From contig NZ_QJKB01000001.1 of NCBI RefSeq assembly GCF_003201815.1, positions 62,001-126,000 of the forward strand: DNA of 64,000 nt. Reading direction: 5' to 3'. The first letter of the stretch is position 1. Every line of letters begins with the position of its first letter. Source of the stretch: Undibacterium pigrum. Lineage in GTDB: Bacteria; Pseudomonadota; Gammaproteobacteria; Burkholderiales; Burkholderiaceae_D. Below, piece by piece: positions 54,848 to 64,000 of the stretch. The notes beneath the pieces were generated by a model that saw nothing but the letters and a program-made list of their open reading frames with translations, was not told the origin of the DNA and searched no databases. A program made the position numbers and the translations under genes.

Positions 54848-55711
54848 ATGATGTTTGAAAAACCTGTAGTCATGATTGACTTTGAAACCTCCGGCATGTC
54901 ACCAGACCAGGGAGGGCGCGTTACCGAAGTGGCAGCCTTGCGCATAGTCGGTGGCGAAATAGTTGACCGCTATGTCAGCCTCATCAACAGCAATGTGCGT
55001 ATTCCTTATTTTATTACCGAATTGACAGGCATTACCCAGGCTATGGTCGATAAAGCACCGCCAGCATCTGAAGTATTGCCTGAACTCGTGGAGTTTATCG
55101 GTACTGATGCGCTGGCTGCCCACAACGCCAGTTTTGATGAAAAATTTTTAATGGCCGAGAGTGACAGGCTGGGCTTGTGGCCTGCCCATGATGGCGTGAT
55201 TTGCTCCGTCAAGCTGGCGCGCAGGGTGTTTCCTGGCTTGAGTACCTATTCATTGGGGCCGCTGGCGGCTTCCATGGGCATACGTTTCAAGGGTTCTGCT
55301 CATAGGGCAGAGGCTGATGCAGAAGTGGCATCTGCCCTGATGCTGCGGATTGCCAGTGAACTGGGGCAGCGTTATGGCTATTCCTCGATAGACCCGCGCT
55401 TGTTACAGGATATTAATAAACTGGCAGCGGTGAAAGTGCCTGCATTTTTGAAAAAACACAGAGCCGCTGAGATCGCGGCTGATGCTGCACCCGTACCCTC
55501 GATAAAGACAAAAGGCGTTCAACGATTTCGCCACTACAAAGGCGGGATTTATGAACTGGTGTGTGAGGCAACGCAAGAGTCTGACTTCAGCCCTGTCATT
55601 GTCTATCGCTCACATGATGGTTCTATCTGGACCAGACCCAGATCGGTCTTTTTTGAAATGCTGCAGATCAATGGCGCAGAAGTTATGCGCTTCACGCCCA
55701 TCAAGGAATAA
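54848..55711 (+). CDS. DnaQ-like 3'-5' exonuclease fused to DUF1653
   Basis: This 287-residue protein starts at 54848 or at the second ATG at 54851. The N-terminal DEDDh exonuclease has IDFETSG (Asp10, Glu12), AHNASFDEKFL, and HRAEADAE (His, Asp), so all four acidic residues and the catalytic His are present. After a linker, the last 65 or so residues match DUF1653 (RFRHYKGGIYELVCEATQE, then YRSHDGSIWTRPRSVFFEML). DnaQ-like exonucleases proofread or process DNA or RNA, while DUF1653 has no known role. The domain fusion is unusual. Confidence 0.9.
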   Translation: MMFEKPVVMIDFETSGMSPDQGGRVTEVAALRIVGGEIVDRYVSLINSNVRIPYFITELTGITQAMVDKAPPASEVLPELVEFIGTDALAAHNASFDEKFLMAESDRLGLWPAHDGVICSVKLARRVFPGLSTYSLGPLAASMGIRFKGSAHRAEADAEVASALMLRIASELGQRYGYSSIDPRLLQDINKLAAVKVPAFLKKHRAAEIAADAAPVPSIKTKGVQRFRHYKGGIYELVCEATQESDFSPVIVYRSHDGSIWTRPRSVFFEMLQINGAEVMRFTPIKE

Positions 55712-55715
55712 AAAA

Positions 55716-55741
55716 GGCGGGCACATTGCTTCGTGCCCGCC
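55716..55741 (-). terminator. Terminator shared by exonuclease and POT genes
   Basis: GGCGGGCAC (55716-55724) pairs with GTGCCCGCC (55733-55741) with an 8-base loop. The T run lies on the minus-strand side (the A run at 55709-55715 on +), so it mainly ends the POT gene, with possible weak action on +. Confidence 0.8.
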
Positions 55742-55760
55742 TTACCTGCAACTTTTCTTG

Positions 55761-57269
55761 TTATGCAGGCTTGGCTTGCGCAGCTGCGTTCACTGCTGCT
55801 GACGTAGCATTGGCAGGCCCATCCGTAATCAGTTTGCGCAAGACAGGTATCAGGATGATGAGCACGACGCCAACGCCAACACTACCCCAGCCCAGCAAAG
55901 AGAAGATGTAGTTATAAGTTGGATTGGTGGACGATGCCAGACCTTCTGTCGCCTCTGGTATCAGGCCTGAGAAATTACTGGCCAGAATGGAAGCAGTGCC
56001 AGTCACCAGCATCCAGGTACCCATCATGACGCCCTGGTATTGACGTGGTGCCAGTTTGCCTATCATGGCATAGCCGATAGGGGAAATCAGCAATTCAGCA
56101 ATACTTTGCAGGATGTAGCTGATGAATATCCATTTGAAAGCCACCAGACCATTACCGGCAGCAGTCGCAATGCCAATTGGCAGGACAAGGAAACCAAGGC
56201 CGATGATGACCAGTGCGGCAGAGAACTGACGCGGGATATCGATATTCCAGCCCTTGGCACGCAGCTTGTCGAACAGCATCGCCATCAACGGGCCGCCAAA
56301 CATGATGACGAAGCTGTTGATGTTTTGTATCCATTGCGGCGCAACTTCATAACCCCAGACCATACGGTCCACATTGTTGACCGCAAATAATTGCAGACCC
56401 ATCGGCGCCATCTGATACAGCGTCCAGAATACCAGCGAACCTACTGTCAGCAAGACATAGGCCGTCATATTATTGCGCTCGCGGCGCTCTTTATGAATGA
56501 CGGTGAGGAAAATGAAGATGGCGGCAATCGCAATGCTGACGATCATGACCAGGTTACCTGTCATTTCTGCGCGATGCAGCATGAATTCGACCAGCGGCAC
56601 CAGGCCAACCATGATAGCGAGACCGACCAAAAAGCGCATGCGAAACTGTTTGGCAGTGGCGTCCAGCAGTGTGGTGTTCAGGTCGCATAACCTGCGCCAG
56701 TTAAGCGCTGCCAGCACGATAGCCATGAAATTGCCTATGGTGGCAAAGATGAAGAGACTGGCGTAGTCCTCCTGCAACTGGTAATAACCGGCAGCGGTGA
56801 AGCCAATAAAAAAGCCCAGGTTCATGCCTGCATAATTCCACAGGAAGGCGCTTTCACGGCGATTGTCTTCTGGCTTGAAGCGCTGCGTCAGCATCAGGTT
56901 AAGGCAGGTGACGTTCAGGCCGCTGCCGGTCAGGAAAAAGGCCAGGCCCCAGTACATTGTCGCCGACGTACCCATGGAAATAGTCGCGCAGCCTATCACT
57001 TGCAAGATCATGCCGCCAACAAACAGGTTGCGGTTGCTGATAAATCGACCGGCCAGATAACCACCAAACAAATGCAGACCATAATTGAAAGCGCCAAACA
57101 CACCCATGATGGCCGTGGCATCCTTGACGGTGAAACCCAGCTTCTTGGTCGCATACAGCACCAGGGTGGAATACAGGACAGCAAAGCCCAGTGTGGCGAA
57201 TATCTGTATGAAAAACAGTGCGCCTGCGCCTTCGGGTACGGCAGCCAGTCTTTGTTTGATTGTGGACAA
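55761..57269 (-). CDS. POT-family proton-coupled peptide symporter
   Basis: The best start is a TTG at 57269 with GGAG six bases upstream, giving 502 residues, a normal size. There are about 14 membrane helices. The start STIKQRLAAVPEGAGALFFIQ and the conserved FGAFNYGLHLFGGYLAGR resemble bacterial DtpA/DtpD-type di- and tripeptide symporters, although the classic ExxERFSYYG is changed. Much longer in-frame starts exist but do not align. It is divergent from xdhC. Confidence 0.87.
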   Translation of the reverse strand: MSTIKQRLAAVPEGAGALFFIQIFATLGFAVLYSTLVLYATKKLGFTVKDATAIMGVFGAFNYGLHLFGGYLAGRFISNRNLFVGGMILQVIGCATISMGTSATMYWGLAFFLTGSGLNVTCLNLMLTQRFKPEDNRRESAFLWNYAGMNLGFFIGFTAAGYYQLQEDYASLFIFATIGNFMAIVLAALNWRRLCDLNTTLLDATAKQFRMRFLVGLAIMVGLVPLVEFMLHRAEMTGNLVMIVSIAIAAIFIFLTVIHKERRERNNMTAYVLLTVGSLVFWTLYQMAPMGLQLFAVNNVDRMVWGYEVAPQWIQNINSFVIMFGGPLMAMLFDKLRAKGWNIDIPRQFSAALVIIGLGFLVLPIGIATAAGNGLVAFKWIFISYILQSIAELLISPIGYAMIGKLAPRQYQGVMMGTWMLVTGTASILASNFSGLIPEATEGLASSTNPTYNYIFSLLGWGSVGVGVVLIILIPVLRKLITDGPANATSAAVNAAAQAKPA

Positions 57270-57436
57270 GGTGGTCTCCAGAGTGGTGGTCTGGCAGGCA
57301 TTGTAAAGCAAAGAAATACTGGAAATAAGACAATTTGTATAGATAATTTCTATGGGAAAGGTCAAAGTCAAAAACATGCGAAAATGAATGATAGTCAAGT
57401 CAGCTCAAATCTGAATCAACAAGATCATAGGAAGCA

Positions 57437-58426
57437 ATGGACAGCATAGATCTCGAAGTACTAAAAACCTGTGATGCATGGATCAAGGCAGGACAGCCCT
57501 GTGAACTGGTCACTGTCATCAAGACCTGGGGTTCCAGTCCAAGGCCCGAAGGCGCGACACTGGCGATTGCAGGCAATGGACAGGTAGTCGGTTCTGTCTC
57601 TGGCGGATGCATAGAAGACGACTTGATAGAAAGAGTGCAACGTGAAGGCATGCAGCGTCATTTGCCAGAGATAGTCACTTACGGTATTACCGCCGATGAA
57701 GCGCACCGTTTTGGTCTGCCCTGTGGCGGCACGATAGAACTGGCAATAGAACCCTTATCCGCACGCAGCCAACTTGATGCCTTGTTGCAGGGTTTGCAAA
57801 GACATGAACTGCTGGCCAGACGCCTGGATTTGCACACTGGGGAAGTGACACTTGCGAGTGCCGACCCTGGCCAGCAATTGCAGTTTACCGAAGATGCCTT
57901 GACAACCGTGCACGGGCCGCGCTGGCGTTTGCTCATCATAGGGGCAGGGCAGTTGTCACGCTTTTTGGCCAGTATCGCAGTTGGTATGGATTATCAGGTC
58001 ACGGTTTGCGATCCGCGTGAAGAATACCGCAGTGGCTGGCAAGTCGAGGGCGTGCAATTGATTCACGCTATGCCCGACGACCTGGTATTGGAAATGCAAC
58101 TGGATAGTCGCAGTGCCGTGGTCGCCCTGACGCATGACCCAAAGCTTGACGATCTGGCACTCATGGAAGCCTTGAAGTCTGATGCTTTTTACGTCGGCGC
58201 CATAGGTTCGCGCATTAATAATGCCAAACGACGTGAGAGATTAAAAGAGTTTGACCTCAATGATGAGCAATTGGCAAAGCTCCACGGCCCTATAGGTTTG
58301 TATATAGGCAGCAAAACACCTGCCGAGATTGCGATTTCCATACTGGCTGAATTGACGGCGGTAAAAAATCGCATCTTGCTGCCTGCGGAAGTTAATGTCG
58401 CCCATGCCAAATCCACGCTGGCCTGA
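57437..58426 (+). CDS. xdhC: XdhC-family molybdenum-enzyme maturation protein
   Basis: XdhC binds and sulfurates the molybdenum cofactor before insertion into xanthine dehydrogenase-type enzymes. The 329-residue product has the N-terminal domain with GSVSGGCIEDDLIERV, CGGTIEL, and a C-terminal Rossmann domain (LLIIGAGQLSRFLASIA near residues 167-183). No xdhA/xdhB genes are in the window, so its partner must be elsewhere or it serves another molybdoenzyme. AGGAAG lies directly before the ATG. Confidence 0.9.
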   Translation: MDSIDLEVLKTCDAWIKAGQPCELVTVIKTWGSSPRPEGATLAIAGNGQVVGSVSGGCIEDDLIERVQREGMQRHLPEIVTYGITADEAHRFGLPCGGTIELAIEPLSARSQLDALLQGLQRHELLARRLDLHTGEVTLASADPGQQLQFTEDALTTVHGPRWRLLIIGAGQLSRFLASIAVGMDYQVTVCDPREEYRSGWQVEGVQLIHAMPDDLVLEMQLDSRSAVVALTHDPKLDDLALMEALKSDAFYVGAIGSRINNAKRRERLKEFDLNDEQLAKLHGPIGLYIGSKTPAEIAISILAELTAVKNRILLPAEVNVAHAKSTLA

Positions 58427-58455
58427 TTTTTTTGAAAAAGAATAGTGAAACAACG

Positions 58456-59325
58456 ATGACTAACTACGCTTTTCGCCTTTTGAATGTGTTTGCAGAAGAA
58501 ACTCTCGGCGGTAACCCCTTATGTGTATTTGAAAATGCCACAGGCATGTCGGATGCTCAAATGCAGGCCCTGGCTTTGCAATTCAATTTGTCTGAGACAG
58601 TGTTTATTGTGCAATCTGATTTTGCCACTGCAAAAATGCGCATTTTTACTCCTGATACAGAAATGCCCTTTGCCGGGCATCCCAGTTTGGGGACGGCCCA
58701 GGTAGTTGGCAGTGTCACCAATTCCTCAGAGGTAAATCTGGAATGCAAGGCAGGTCTGGTAGATCTACGTCTTGAGAATGGCATATGGACACTGACTACG
58801 CCGCACAAGGGTGAGCCTGTGGTCAAAGCCAGCGGTTTATCTGTCGCCGAAGCGGCTTCCCTGCTGGGGCTGGATGAAAGTGATATTCATTCTGTGCCGC
58901 TGTGGATCAACACTGGTAGTGAACAAATGCTGCTGCCCCTGAATTCGCGCGAGGCGGTTTTGCGCGCCACGCCAGACGCCAGCAAGTTGCCGGTCTGGCC
59001 TGCCAATAGCCTGGGGCGCAAGTCTGTTTATGTATTTGCCTTTGATGGGCAAGAAGCAGGTGGTGAACGTCTGGCTGTAACAGCACGTTATTTCTTTGCC
59101 AAGCAGGGCGGCAGCTTTGCAGAAGACCCGGGCACAGGTTCTGCCTGCGCCAACCTGGGAGGCTGGTGGCAGCATCAGGGGCGTGATTTGCCAGTCAGCA
59201 TGCGCATAGCCCAGGGTGCGCAAGTCAGGCGGCCCTGCCAGCTTTATCTGGACGTGGCGACAGACAAGAGCATACGGGTAGGTGGCAAGGTGATAGAAAT
59301 TGCACAAGGCCAGTTGCAAATCTAG
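58456..59325 (+). CDS. PhzF-family isomerase
   Basis: This 289-residue enzyme has the PhzF fold: N-terminal YAFRLLNVFAEETLGGNPL, NLSETVFI with catalytic Glu47, PFAGHPSLGTAQ, and the C-terminal EDPGTGSACANLGGW. PhzF enzymes isomerise trans-2,3-dihydro-3-hydroxyanthranilate in phenazine synthesis; many family members in other bacteria have unknown substrates. No phenazine genes are nearby. It follows xdhC by 29 bp, and an upstream TTG at 58432 is possible. Confidence 0.88.
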   Translation: MTNYAFRLLNVFAEETLGGNPLCVFENATGMSDAQMQALALQFNLSETVFIVQSDFATAKMRIFTPDTEMPFAGHPSLGTAQVVGSVTNSSEVNLECKAGLVDLRLENGIWTLTTPHKGEPVVKASGLSVAEAASLLGLDESDIHSVPLWINTGSEQMLLPLNSREAVLRATPDASKLPVWPANSLGRKSVYVFAFDGQEAGGERLAVTARYFFAKQGGSFAEDPGTGSACANLGGWWQHQGRDLPVSMRIAQGAQVRRPCQLYLDVATDKSIRVGGKVIEIAQGQLQI

Positions 59326-59493
59326 GCAAATTCTTCTGAATCGGGCTTAAATCAGGCTGGACAGCATATAAATAGACATAAAGCACGGGAAGAGCAGGCG
59401 TAAATCCTTTAAAATAGCGACTTCATTCATTTGCACTGAAAAACCAGCGGCCTGACGAATTTATGTCTGTGGCCCGGTTCAGGATATTCCCCT

Positions 59494-60612
59494 ATGAGCA
59501 TGTCTACTACCCAGGAAATCGTTGCCGAATTGCGCGCTGGCCGCATGGTGATACTGGTTGATGAAGAAGATAGAGAAAACGAAGGCGACCTGATCATGGC
59601 CGCCGAGTTTGTCACACCAGAAGCCATCAATTTCATGGCCAAGTTTGGCCGTGGCCTGATTTGCCTGACTTTGACAGAAGAGCGGTGTGACCAGTTGAAC
59701 CTGGCCATGATGACCAGCCGTAACGGCACCTCCTTTGGTACTAACTTCACGGTGTCGATAGAAGCGGCTGAAGGCGTGACCACCGGTATCTCTGCTGCTG
59801 ACCGTGCCCGTACGGTACAGGTTGCTGTTGACAAGAAATCTACTGCGGCTGACATCGTCCAGCCTGGCCATATTTTCCCGCTGAAGGCGCAAAGAGGCGG
59901 CGTCCTCATGCGTGCTGGCCATACTGAAGCCGGTTGCGACCTGGCGGAGCTGGCTGGCCTGACACCGGCATCGGTGATTTGCGAAATCATGAAAGACGAC
60001 GGCACCATGGCTCGTCTGCCTGATTTGTTCGAGTTCGCCAAAGAACACGATATGAAGATAGGGACGATTGCCGACCTGATTCATTATCGCAGCCAGACCG
60101 AGAGCATCGTTGACCGCGTGGCCGAGCGTGAAATGCATACCGTGCATGGCAGCTTCAAGGCGCTGGTGTATCGCGACAAACCGAGTGGCTCTGCTCATCT
60201 GGCGCTGGTACATGGCGATATCACGCGTGAAAAAGAAGCACTGGTGCGTGTGCATCAGCCAGTATCCATCATCGATTTGCTGGAAAGCCAGGCTACCACG
60301 CATTCATGGAATGTCGCGGCGGCCATGGCAGCCATCAAGAAGGCAGATTCTGGCGTTATCGTCCTGCTCAACTGTGAAGAAACTGCCGAGCAGATGTTTG
60401 ACCAGTTCAAGGCACTTGATACACCAGAAACCAAGCCAGCAGGCCGTGCCGCACGCATGGACTTGCGCAATTACGGCATAGGTGCACAGATTTTGAAGGA
60501 TGTAGGCGTGGGCAAGATGAAATTGCTGGCCAATCCACGTAAGATGCCGTCCATGACAGGATTTAATCTCGAAGTTGTTGGGTATCTCGATAAGCCGTGC
60601 GCAGACAAATAA
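59494..60612 (+). CDS. ribBA: RibBA-like: DHBP synthase with degenerate GTP cyclohydrolase II domain
   Basis: This 372-residue protein has an N-terminal 3,4-dihydroxy-2-butanone 4-phosphate synthase domain with the acidic loop [11 protein letters not shown] (residues 23-33) and [13 protein letters not shown]. The C-terminal half keeps the GTP cyclohydrolase II size but lacks the zinc-binding Cys set and the catalytic region ([20 protein letters not shown] replaces it). This matches the RibBX variant described in proteobacteria, in which only DHBP synthesis remains. A separate ribA should exist elsewhere. No FMN riboswitch was seen before it. Confidence 0.93.
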   Translation: MSMSTTQEIVAELRAGRMVILVDEEDRENEGDLIMAAEFVTPEAINFMAKFGRGLICLTLTEERCDQLNLAMMTSRNGTSFGTNFTVSIEAAEGVTTGISAADRARTVQVAVDKKSTAADIVQPGHIFPLKAQRGGVLMRAGHTEAGCDLAELAGLTPASVICEIMKDDGTMARLPDLFEFAKEHDMKIGTIADLIHYRSQTESIVDRVAEREMHTVHGSFKALVYRDKPSGSAHLALVHGDITREKEALVRVHQPVSIIDLLESQATTHSWNVAAAMAAIKKADSGVIVLLNCEETAEQMFDQFKALDTPETKPAGRAARMDLRNYGIGAQILKDVGVGKMKLLANPRKMPSMTGFNLEVVGYLDKPCADK

Positions 60613-60712
60613 GGATGAGCGTGCCGGGCCGCAGCAGTGTCGCCAGCGGTCTTTTTAGTGCATTTTCATCACTCACATCACATCAGGCGCGATAAGCGCA
60701 AGAAAGAATATT

Positions 60713-61210
60713 ATGACAGTTGGACATTACGAAGCAAATCTGGATGGCGCAGGCGTACGTGTAGGTATCGTACAGGCGCGTTTTAACGACAATATCGGCA
60801 AGGGCTTGCTGGATGCCTGCCTGGCAGAATTGTCATTGCTGGGCGTACTCAATGAAGACATCCTGCATGTGACCGTGCCGGGTGCACTGGAAGTGCCACT
60901 GGCATTGCAAAAACTGGCAGAAACCAATCAATTCGATGCTTTGATCGCCCTGGGCGCAGTTATTCGTGGTGAAACCTATCACTTTGAGCTGGTATCGAAT
61001 GAATCCGGCGCAGGTATCACCCGCGTTGGCCTGGATGCTGGCATTCCTATCGCCAATGCCATCCTGACCACAGAGAATGATGAGCAAGCCGAAGTGCGTA
61101 TGCAGGAAAAAGGCCGTGATGCCGCCCGCGTTGCCGTAGAAATGGCCAACCTGACCCTGGCCCTGGAAGAACTGGCAGAAGCCACAGAAGACGTGCACTA
61201 TGATGCCTGA
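60713..61210 (+). CDS. ribH: 6,7-dimethyl-8-ribityllumazine synthase
   Basis: RibH condenses 5-amino-6-ribitylamino-uracil with DHBP to form lumazine, the step after RibB. The 165-residue product has [34 protein letters not shown] (with the catalytic His) and the C-terminal [12 protein letters not shown]. It follows ribBA by about 100 bp and precedes nusB, the common ribB-ribH-nusB order. Confidence 0.96.
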   Translation: MTVGHYEANLDGAGVRVGIVQARFNDNIGKGLLDACLAELSLLGVLNEDILHVTVPGALEVPLALQKLAETNQFDALIALGAVIRGETYHFELVSNESGAGITRVGLDAGIPIANAILTTENDEQAEVRMQEKGRDAARVAVEMANLTLALEELAEATEDVHYDA

Positions 61211-61327
61211 TTGTTTTGCTCAGGCTTGAGTTCACATTTAAGTTCAAGCCTGAACGACGATCACCCAGCTTTAAATTAGGTAAGATAAGTAAGTTAAGCA
61301 AGTTAAGCAAGATACGTAAGAGAAGAT

Positions 61328-61792
61328 ATGAATAATAAAACACTACACGCCAATCCCAGCAAGAACCGTTCGCCACGCCACCGTGCGCGCGAATTTGCCT
61401 TGCAGGGCATGTACCAATGGTTGCTGAATAATGAAGATTCTGGCGCTATTGAAGCCCATATCCGTGAAGCTCACGGTTTTGAGAAGGCTGACAGAGAACA
61501 TTTTGATTCTCTGTTGCACGGTGCTATCAAACAATCCATAGAATTGCGTGAGCAAATTGCTCCTTTGATAGATCGCAGTATTGCGGAATTGTCACCTATC
61601 GAACACGCAGCGCTGCTGATCGGTGCCTATGAATTGAAGAATCACATAGAAATCCCTTACCGCGTCGTCATCAATGAAGCGGTGGAGCTGACCAAGTCCT
61701 TTGGTGGTCTCGATGGTCACAAGTATGTCAATGGTGTACTCGACAAACTGGCAGCAAAACTGCGCGCGACTGAGGTTGCAGCAGGTAAGTAA
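61328..61792 (+). CDS. nusB: Transcription antitermination factor NusB
   Basis: NusB binds boxA with NusE (S10) and helps form the rRNA antitermination complex. The 154-residue helical protein has [18 protein letters not shown] at the N-terminus, and [19 protein letters not shown] and [20 protein letters not shown] later. Just upstream, AAGTTAAGC is repeated in tandem (61291-61308), probably by chance. Confidence 0.95.
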   Translation: MNNKTLHANPSKNRSPRHRAREFALQGMYQWLLNNEDSGAIEAHIREAHGFEKADREHFDSLLHGAIKQSIELREQIAPLIDRSIAELSPIEHAALLIGAYELKNHIEIPYRVVINEAVELTKSFGGLDGHKYVNGVLDKLAAKLRATEVAAGK

Positions 61793-61833
61793 TTTACTGA
61801 CTAAGTTACAGACCATATTTGTAAAAGTATCTA

Positions 61834-61870
61834 CCGCCTTATTTTGAAAGATAAATAAGGCGGTTTTTTT
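61834..61870 (+). terminator. Strong intrinsic terminator after nusB
   Basis: CCGCCTTATTT (61834-61844) pairs perfectly with AAATAAGGCGG (61853-61863), an 11-bp stem with an 8-base loop followed by seven T residues. Confidence 0.95.
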
Positions 61871-61894
61871 CAGCCTGTGTTTTTAGGAAGTGCC

Positions 61895-63061
61895 ATGCAT
61901 CAAAATCTCGCAGCAAGACTGGACAATATCGCCCCTTTCCATGTGATGGAACTCATGAAAATGGCAGCAGAGCTGGAAAAACAGGGCCGTCATCTGATAC
62001 ATATGGGTATAGGCGAGCCAGACTTTACAGCTCCGCAAGCGGTGATTGATGCTGCCGCGAAGGCCATGGCTGCCGGGCGTTTGCAATATACCTCGGCCCT
62101 GGGTTTGCCAGCATTGCGCGCAGCAATATCGCAGCATTACCGTGATGTGTTTGATCTTGATGTGCCCGCTTCCCGCATTATTGTGACTGCCGGTGCATCG
62201 GCTGCCCTATTGCTGGCTTGTGCAGCCCTGGTCGAACCGGGCAGGGAAGTGTTGATGCCTGACCCTTGCTATCCATGCAACCGCCATTTTGTCGCAGCGT
62301 TCGAGGGCAGGGCAAAACTTATCGCCAGCGGGCCTGATCACCGCTTTCAGCTGACTGAAGAAATCGTTCGCCAGCAATGGGATGAGCGTACTAGCGGCGT
62401 TTTGTTGGCCTCTCCATCAAACCCTACCGGCACATCCATAGAACATGAAGAATTGGGAAAGATCGTCGCTGCAGTAAAGGAGTTGGGTGGCTTTAGCATT
62501 GTCGATGAGATTTATCAGGGCCTGACTTATGATGGAGCACCATTTTCTGCATTGTCTCTGGATGAAGATGTGGTCGTCATCAATAGCTTCAGCAAGTATT
62601 TCAATATGACAGGCTGGCGTCTTGGCTGGCTGGTCGTGCCTGAGCGTATCGTGCCTGCACTGGAAAAGCTGGCGCAAAACTTGTTCATCTGCCCGTCTTC
62701 AATCGCCCAGTACGCGGCGCTGGCTTGCTTTGAACCGGCAACTATCGCCATTTATGAAGAGCGCAAGGCAGAGTTCAAGCGTCGCCGTGACTATATCGTG
62801 CCAGCATTGCGTGAGCTTGGCTTTGGTATTCCTGTCATGCCAGATGGAGCCTTCTATGTATATGCTGATTGTTCCAGCTTTACCGATGATGCAGACGCTT
62901 TTGCCAAACAGGTATTGAATGAAGCCGGTGTGGTGATCGTACCCGGCCTGGATTTTGGTCCGGCGACAGCGACATCGTATGTGCGTCTGTCGTATGCTAA
63001 TTCAATGGAGAATCTGCAGGAAGCAGTTGCCAGGTTGAAGAAATTTCTGACTGACAGATGA
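61895..63061 (+). CDS. Class I/II pyridoxal-phosphate aminotransferase
   Basis: The ATG at 61895 has AGGAAG at 61885-61890 and gives 388 residues; a start at 61877 would add six. Fold type I features are in place: SNPTG (175-179), DEIYQ (204-208), the Schiff-base Lys234 in NSFSKYFNMTGWRLGW, and the C-terminal SYVRLSYAN. It reads like the aspartate/alanine/methionine aminotransferase group, but substrate cannot be set by sequence alone. It stands between two terminators. Confidence 0.9.
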   Translation: MHQNLAARLDNIAPFHVMELMKMAAELEKQGRHLIHMGIGEPDFTAPQAVIDAAAKAMAAGRLQYTSALGLPALRAAISQHYRDVFDLDVPASRIIVTAGASAALLLACAALVEPGREVLMPDPCYPCNRHFVAAFEGRAKLIASGPDHRFQLTEEIVRQQWDERTSGVLLASPSNPTGTSIEHEELGKIVAAVKELGGFSIVDEIYQGLTYDGAPFSALSLDEDVVVINSFSKYFNMTGWRLGWLVVPERIVPALEKLAQNLFICPSSIAQYAALACFEPATIAIYEERKAEFKRRRDYIVPALRELGFGIPVMPDGAFYVYADCSSFTDDADAFAKQVLNEAGVVIVPGLDFGPATATSYVRLSYANSMENLQEAVARLKKFLTDR

Positions 63062-63080
63062 TGATGGGTGCGAGGAAGTA

Positions 63081-63118
63081 AAAAAGCCGCCTGATCAGAA
63101 ATGATCAGGCGGCTTTTT
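63081..63118 (+). terminator. Bidirectional intrinsic terminator
   Basis: A 17-bp perfect stem, 63081-63097 with 63102-63118, has a GAAA loop and A/T runs on both sides. It ends the aminotransferase gene on + and the transglycosylase gene on -. Confidence 0.95.
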
Positions 63119-63141
63119 CAAAAGAGCGGGAAAGAGCAGTA

Positions 63142-64000
63142 TTACAGCGCTGCGACCTGGTCTTTTTTAGTTTCCACTGTCAGCTTGGCTTCTGTCGCTT
63201 CAGGCTTGTGCGCTGGAGCTGCTTCGATAGGACGGGCTTGCACAGGTGCTGGTGCAGGGGCGCTAAAGAAGGTTGGTACATTTTTACCTGCCGAGACATC
63301 TTTCAGGCGTTTGTATTCATTCAATACACGCGCACCATAGCCAGAATCATTGTCGGCATCGGCTGCACCTACATACATCTTCAGGCCAGCTTCAACAGAG
63401 CCGCCACGGGTGACGTAGTCTTTCAATATCAATGCGCCAACACGGATATTGGCAACCGGGTTCAGCGCAGCCTTGACGCCACCAAGGTCCTGGAATTTGT
63501 CGTGATGTACTTTGGACATGACTTGCATCAGGCCTTGAGCACCTACAGGGCTTTCAGCAAAAGGATTCAGACCGGATTCTATCGCCATGACAGACAAGAT
63601 CAGCAAAGGGTCAATCTTGATTTCCTTGGCGGTCAGGTAAGCGGCAGATACCAGCATATTGGTGGCATCAGTCGCTACACGGTAGCGTTTTGCCAGCCAG
63701 GTGGTGACCCATTGTTGTTGACGTGTATTGCCCAGCATTTTTGCTTCTTCTTCAGAAGAGCTTATCTTTTGCAAATTGACGTCAGAATTAGCCTGGCCCG
63801 GGTTTTGCATCAAATGTGCAAGATTAGGCGCTGGTACGGCTGCTACAGCTTCTGCTGGCTCAGCGTCAGCTTCAACGTAGGGGGACAAACCTTTGAATTT
63901 GTCAGTGAGTTCAGGTTTGACATACATCATGACCAAAACGATCATGGCGATAATGCCAGCGAGTGTCAGCAGGTTGCGCAGGGTGGTGAATAAGCCACTG
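63142..64000 (-). CDS. Lytic transglycosylase (SLT domain), 5' end beyond window
   Basis: The open frame continues past the right edge, so the true start is not seen; at least 286 residues are in the window. A membrane helix (LRNLLTLAGIIAMIVLVMMY) is followed by a linker and an SLT-type domain with AIESGLNPFAESPVGAQGLM, where the Glu of ESGLNP is the expected catalytic acid. It ends with a Pro/Ala-rich tail. Such membrane-anchored enzymes cleave peptidoglycan during growth or secretion-system assembly. Confidence 0.9.
   Translation of the reverse strand, partial: SGLFTTLRNLLTLAGIIAMIVLVMMYVKPELTDKFKGLSPYVEADAEPAEAVAAVPAPNLAHLMQNPGQANSDVNLQKISSSEEEAKMLGNTRQQQWVTTWLAKRYRVATDATNMLVSAAYLTAKEIKIDPLLILSVMAIESGLNPFAESPVGAQGLMQVMSKVHHDKFQDLGGVKAALNPVANIRVGALILKDYVTRGGSVEAGLKMYVGAADADNDSGYGARVLNEYKRLKDVSAGKNVPTFFSAPAPAPVQARPIEAAPAHKPEATEAKLTVETKKDQVAAL

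Noticed and set aside
59326-59493. FMN riboswitch before ribBA
   Set aside because: The conserved FMN aptamer boxes are absent, and only weak hairpins are seen.
63208-63993. A 261-codon plus-strand open frame opposite the transglycosylase gene
   Set aside because: It overlaps a gene with clear catalytic motifs on the other strand and has no signals of its own.
1-64000. CRISPR array, insertion sequence, prophage or complete integrative element
   Set aside because: No regularly spaced direct repeats, transposase, integrase or phage structural genes were found in the window.

Overview
The window looks like chromosomal DNA of a betaproteobacterium, most likely of the order Burkholderiales and close to Oxalobacteraceae. 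The evidence is the gene order fimV-truA, lepA-lepB-DUF4845-rnc-era-recO-pdxJ-acpS, uvrC-pgsA followed by tRNA-Gly/Cys/Leu, a betaproteobacterial-style flagellar locus, and protein sequences that read well against those families. This placement comes from recognition alone; no search was run.

Layout. 1-10.9 kb is core housekeeping: the end of fimV, truA, then a tight, often overlapping operon for translation, secretion, RNA processing, DNA repair, vitamin B6 and lipid synthesis. 11.0-11.7 kb holds three identical tRNA-Gly(GCC) genes, tRNA-Cys(GCA) and tRNA-Leu(UAA). 11.7-15.1 kb is an AT-rich accessory patch just downstream of tRNA-Leu. It carries an 806-residue protein that combines a HEPN-like N-terminus (R-x6-H motif), a STAND/NACHT-type ATPase core and C-terminal TPR-like repeats, followed by a small unknown protein. 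This is the best candidate for an undescribed system, probably anti-phage. 15.2-29.1 kb is mixed accessory and cell-envelope content: an acyltransferase, a CHASE2 adenylate cyclase/SH3/M48 peptidase operon, a solute-binding-like protein, two TetR regulators, a TetX-like FAD monooxygenase with an MFS exporter, and two zinc-ribbon membrane proteins.

29.3-50.2 kb is a flagellar locus: flhB-flhA-flhF-fleN-like-fliA-motC-motD on +, flgN-flgM-flgA on -, and flgBCDEFGHIJKL on +. Export gate, sigma-28 and its anti-sigma factor FlgM, a stator pair, rod, hook, rings and hook-filament junction are all present. Flagellin, the C-ring genes and chemotaxis genes are not in this window. A near-perfect sigma-28 promoter precedes flgM and a weaker one precedes flgK. 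FlgK is enlarged by repeated modules, and the FleN-like protein lacks a recognisable Walker A motif.

50.2-64 kb carries an OPT-family transporter, an MFS transporter, a DEDDh exonuclease fused to a DUF1653 domain, a POT peptide symporter, xdhC, a PhzF-family enzyme, then ribBA (with a degenerate second domain)-ribH-nusB, a class I/II aminotransferase, and a lytic transglycosylase running off the right edge. Coordinates use start codons chosen by homology and ribosome-binding sites, so several genes start inside the longest possible open frame.
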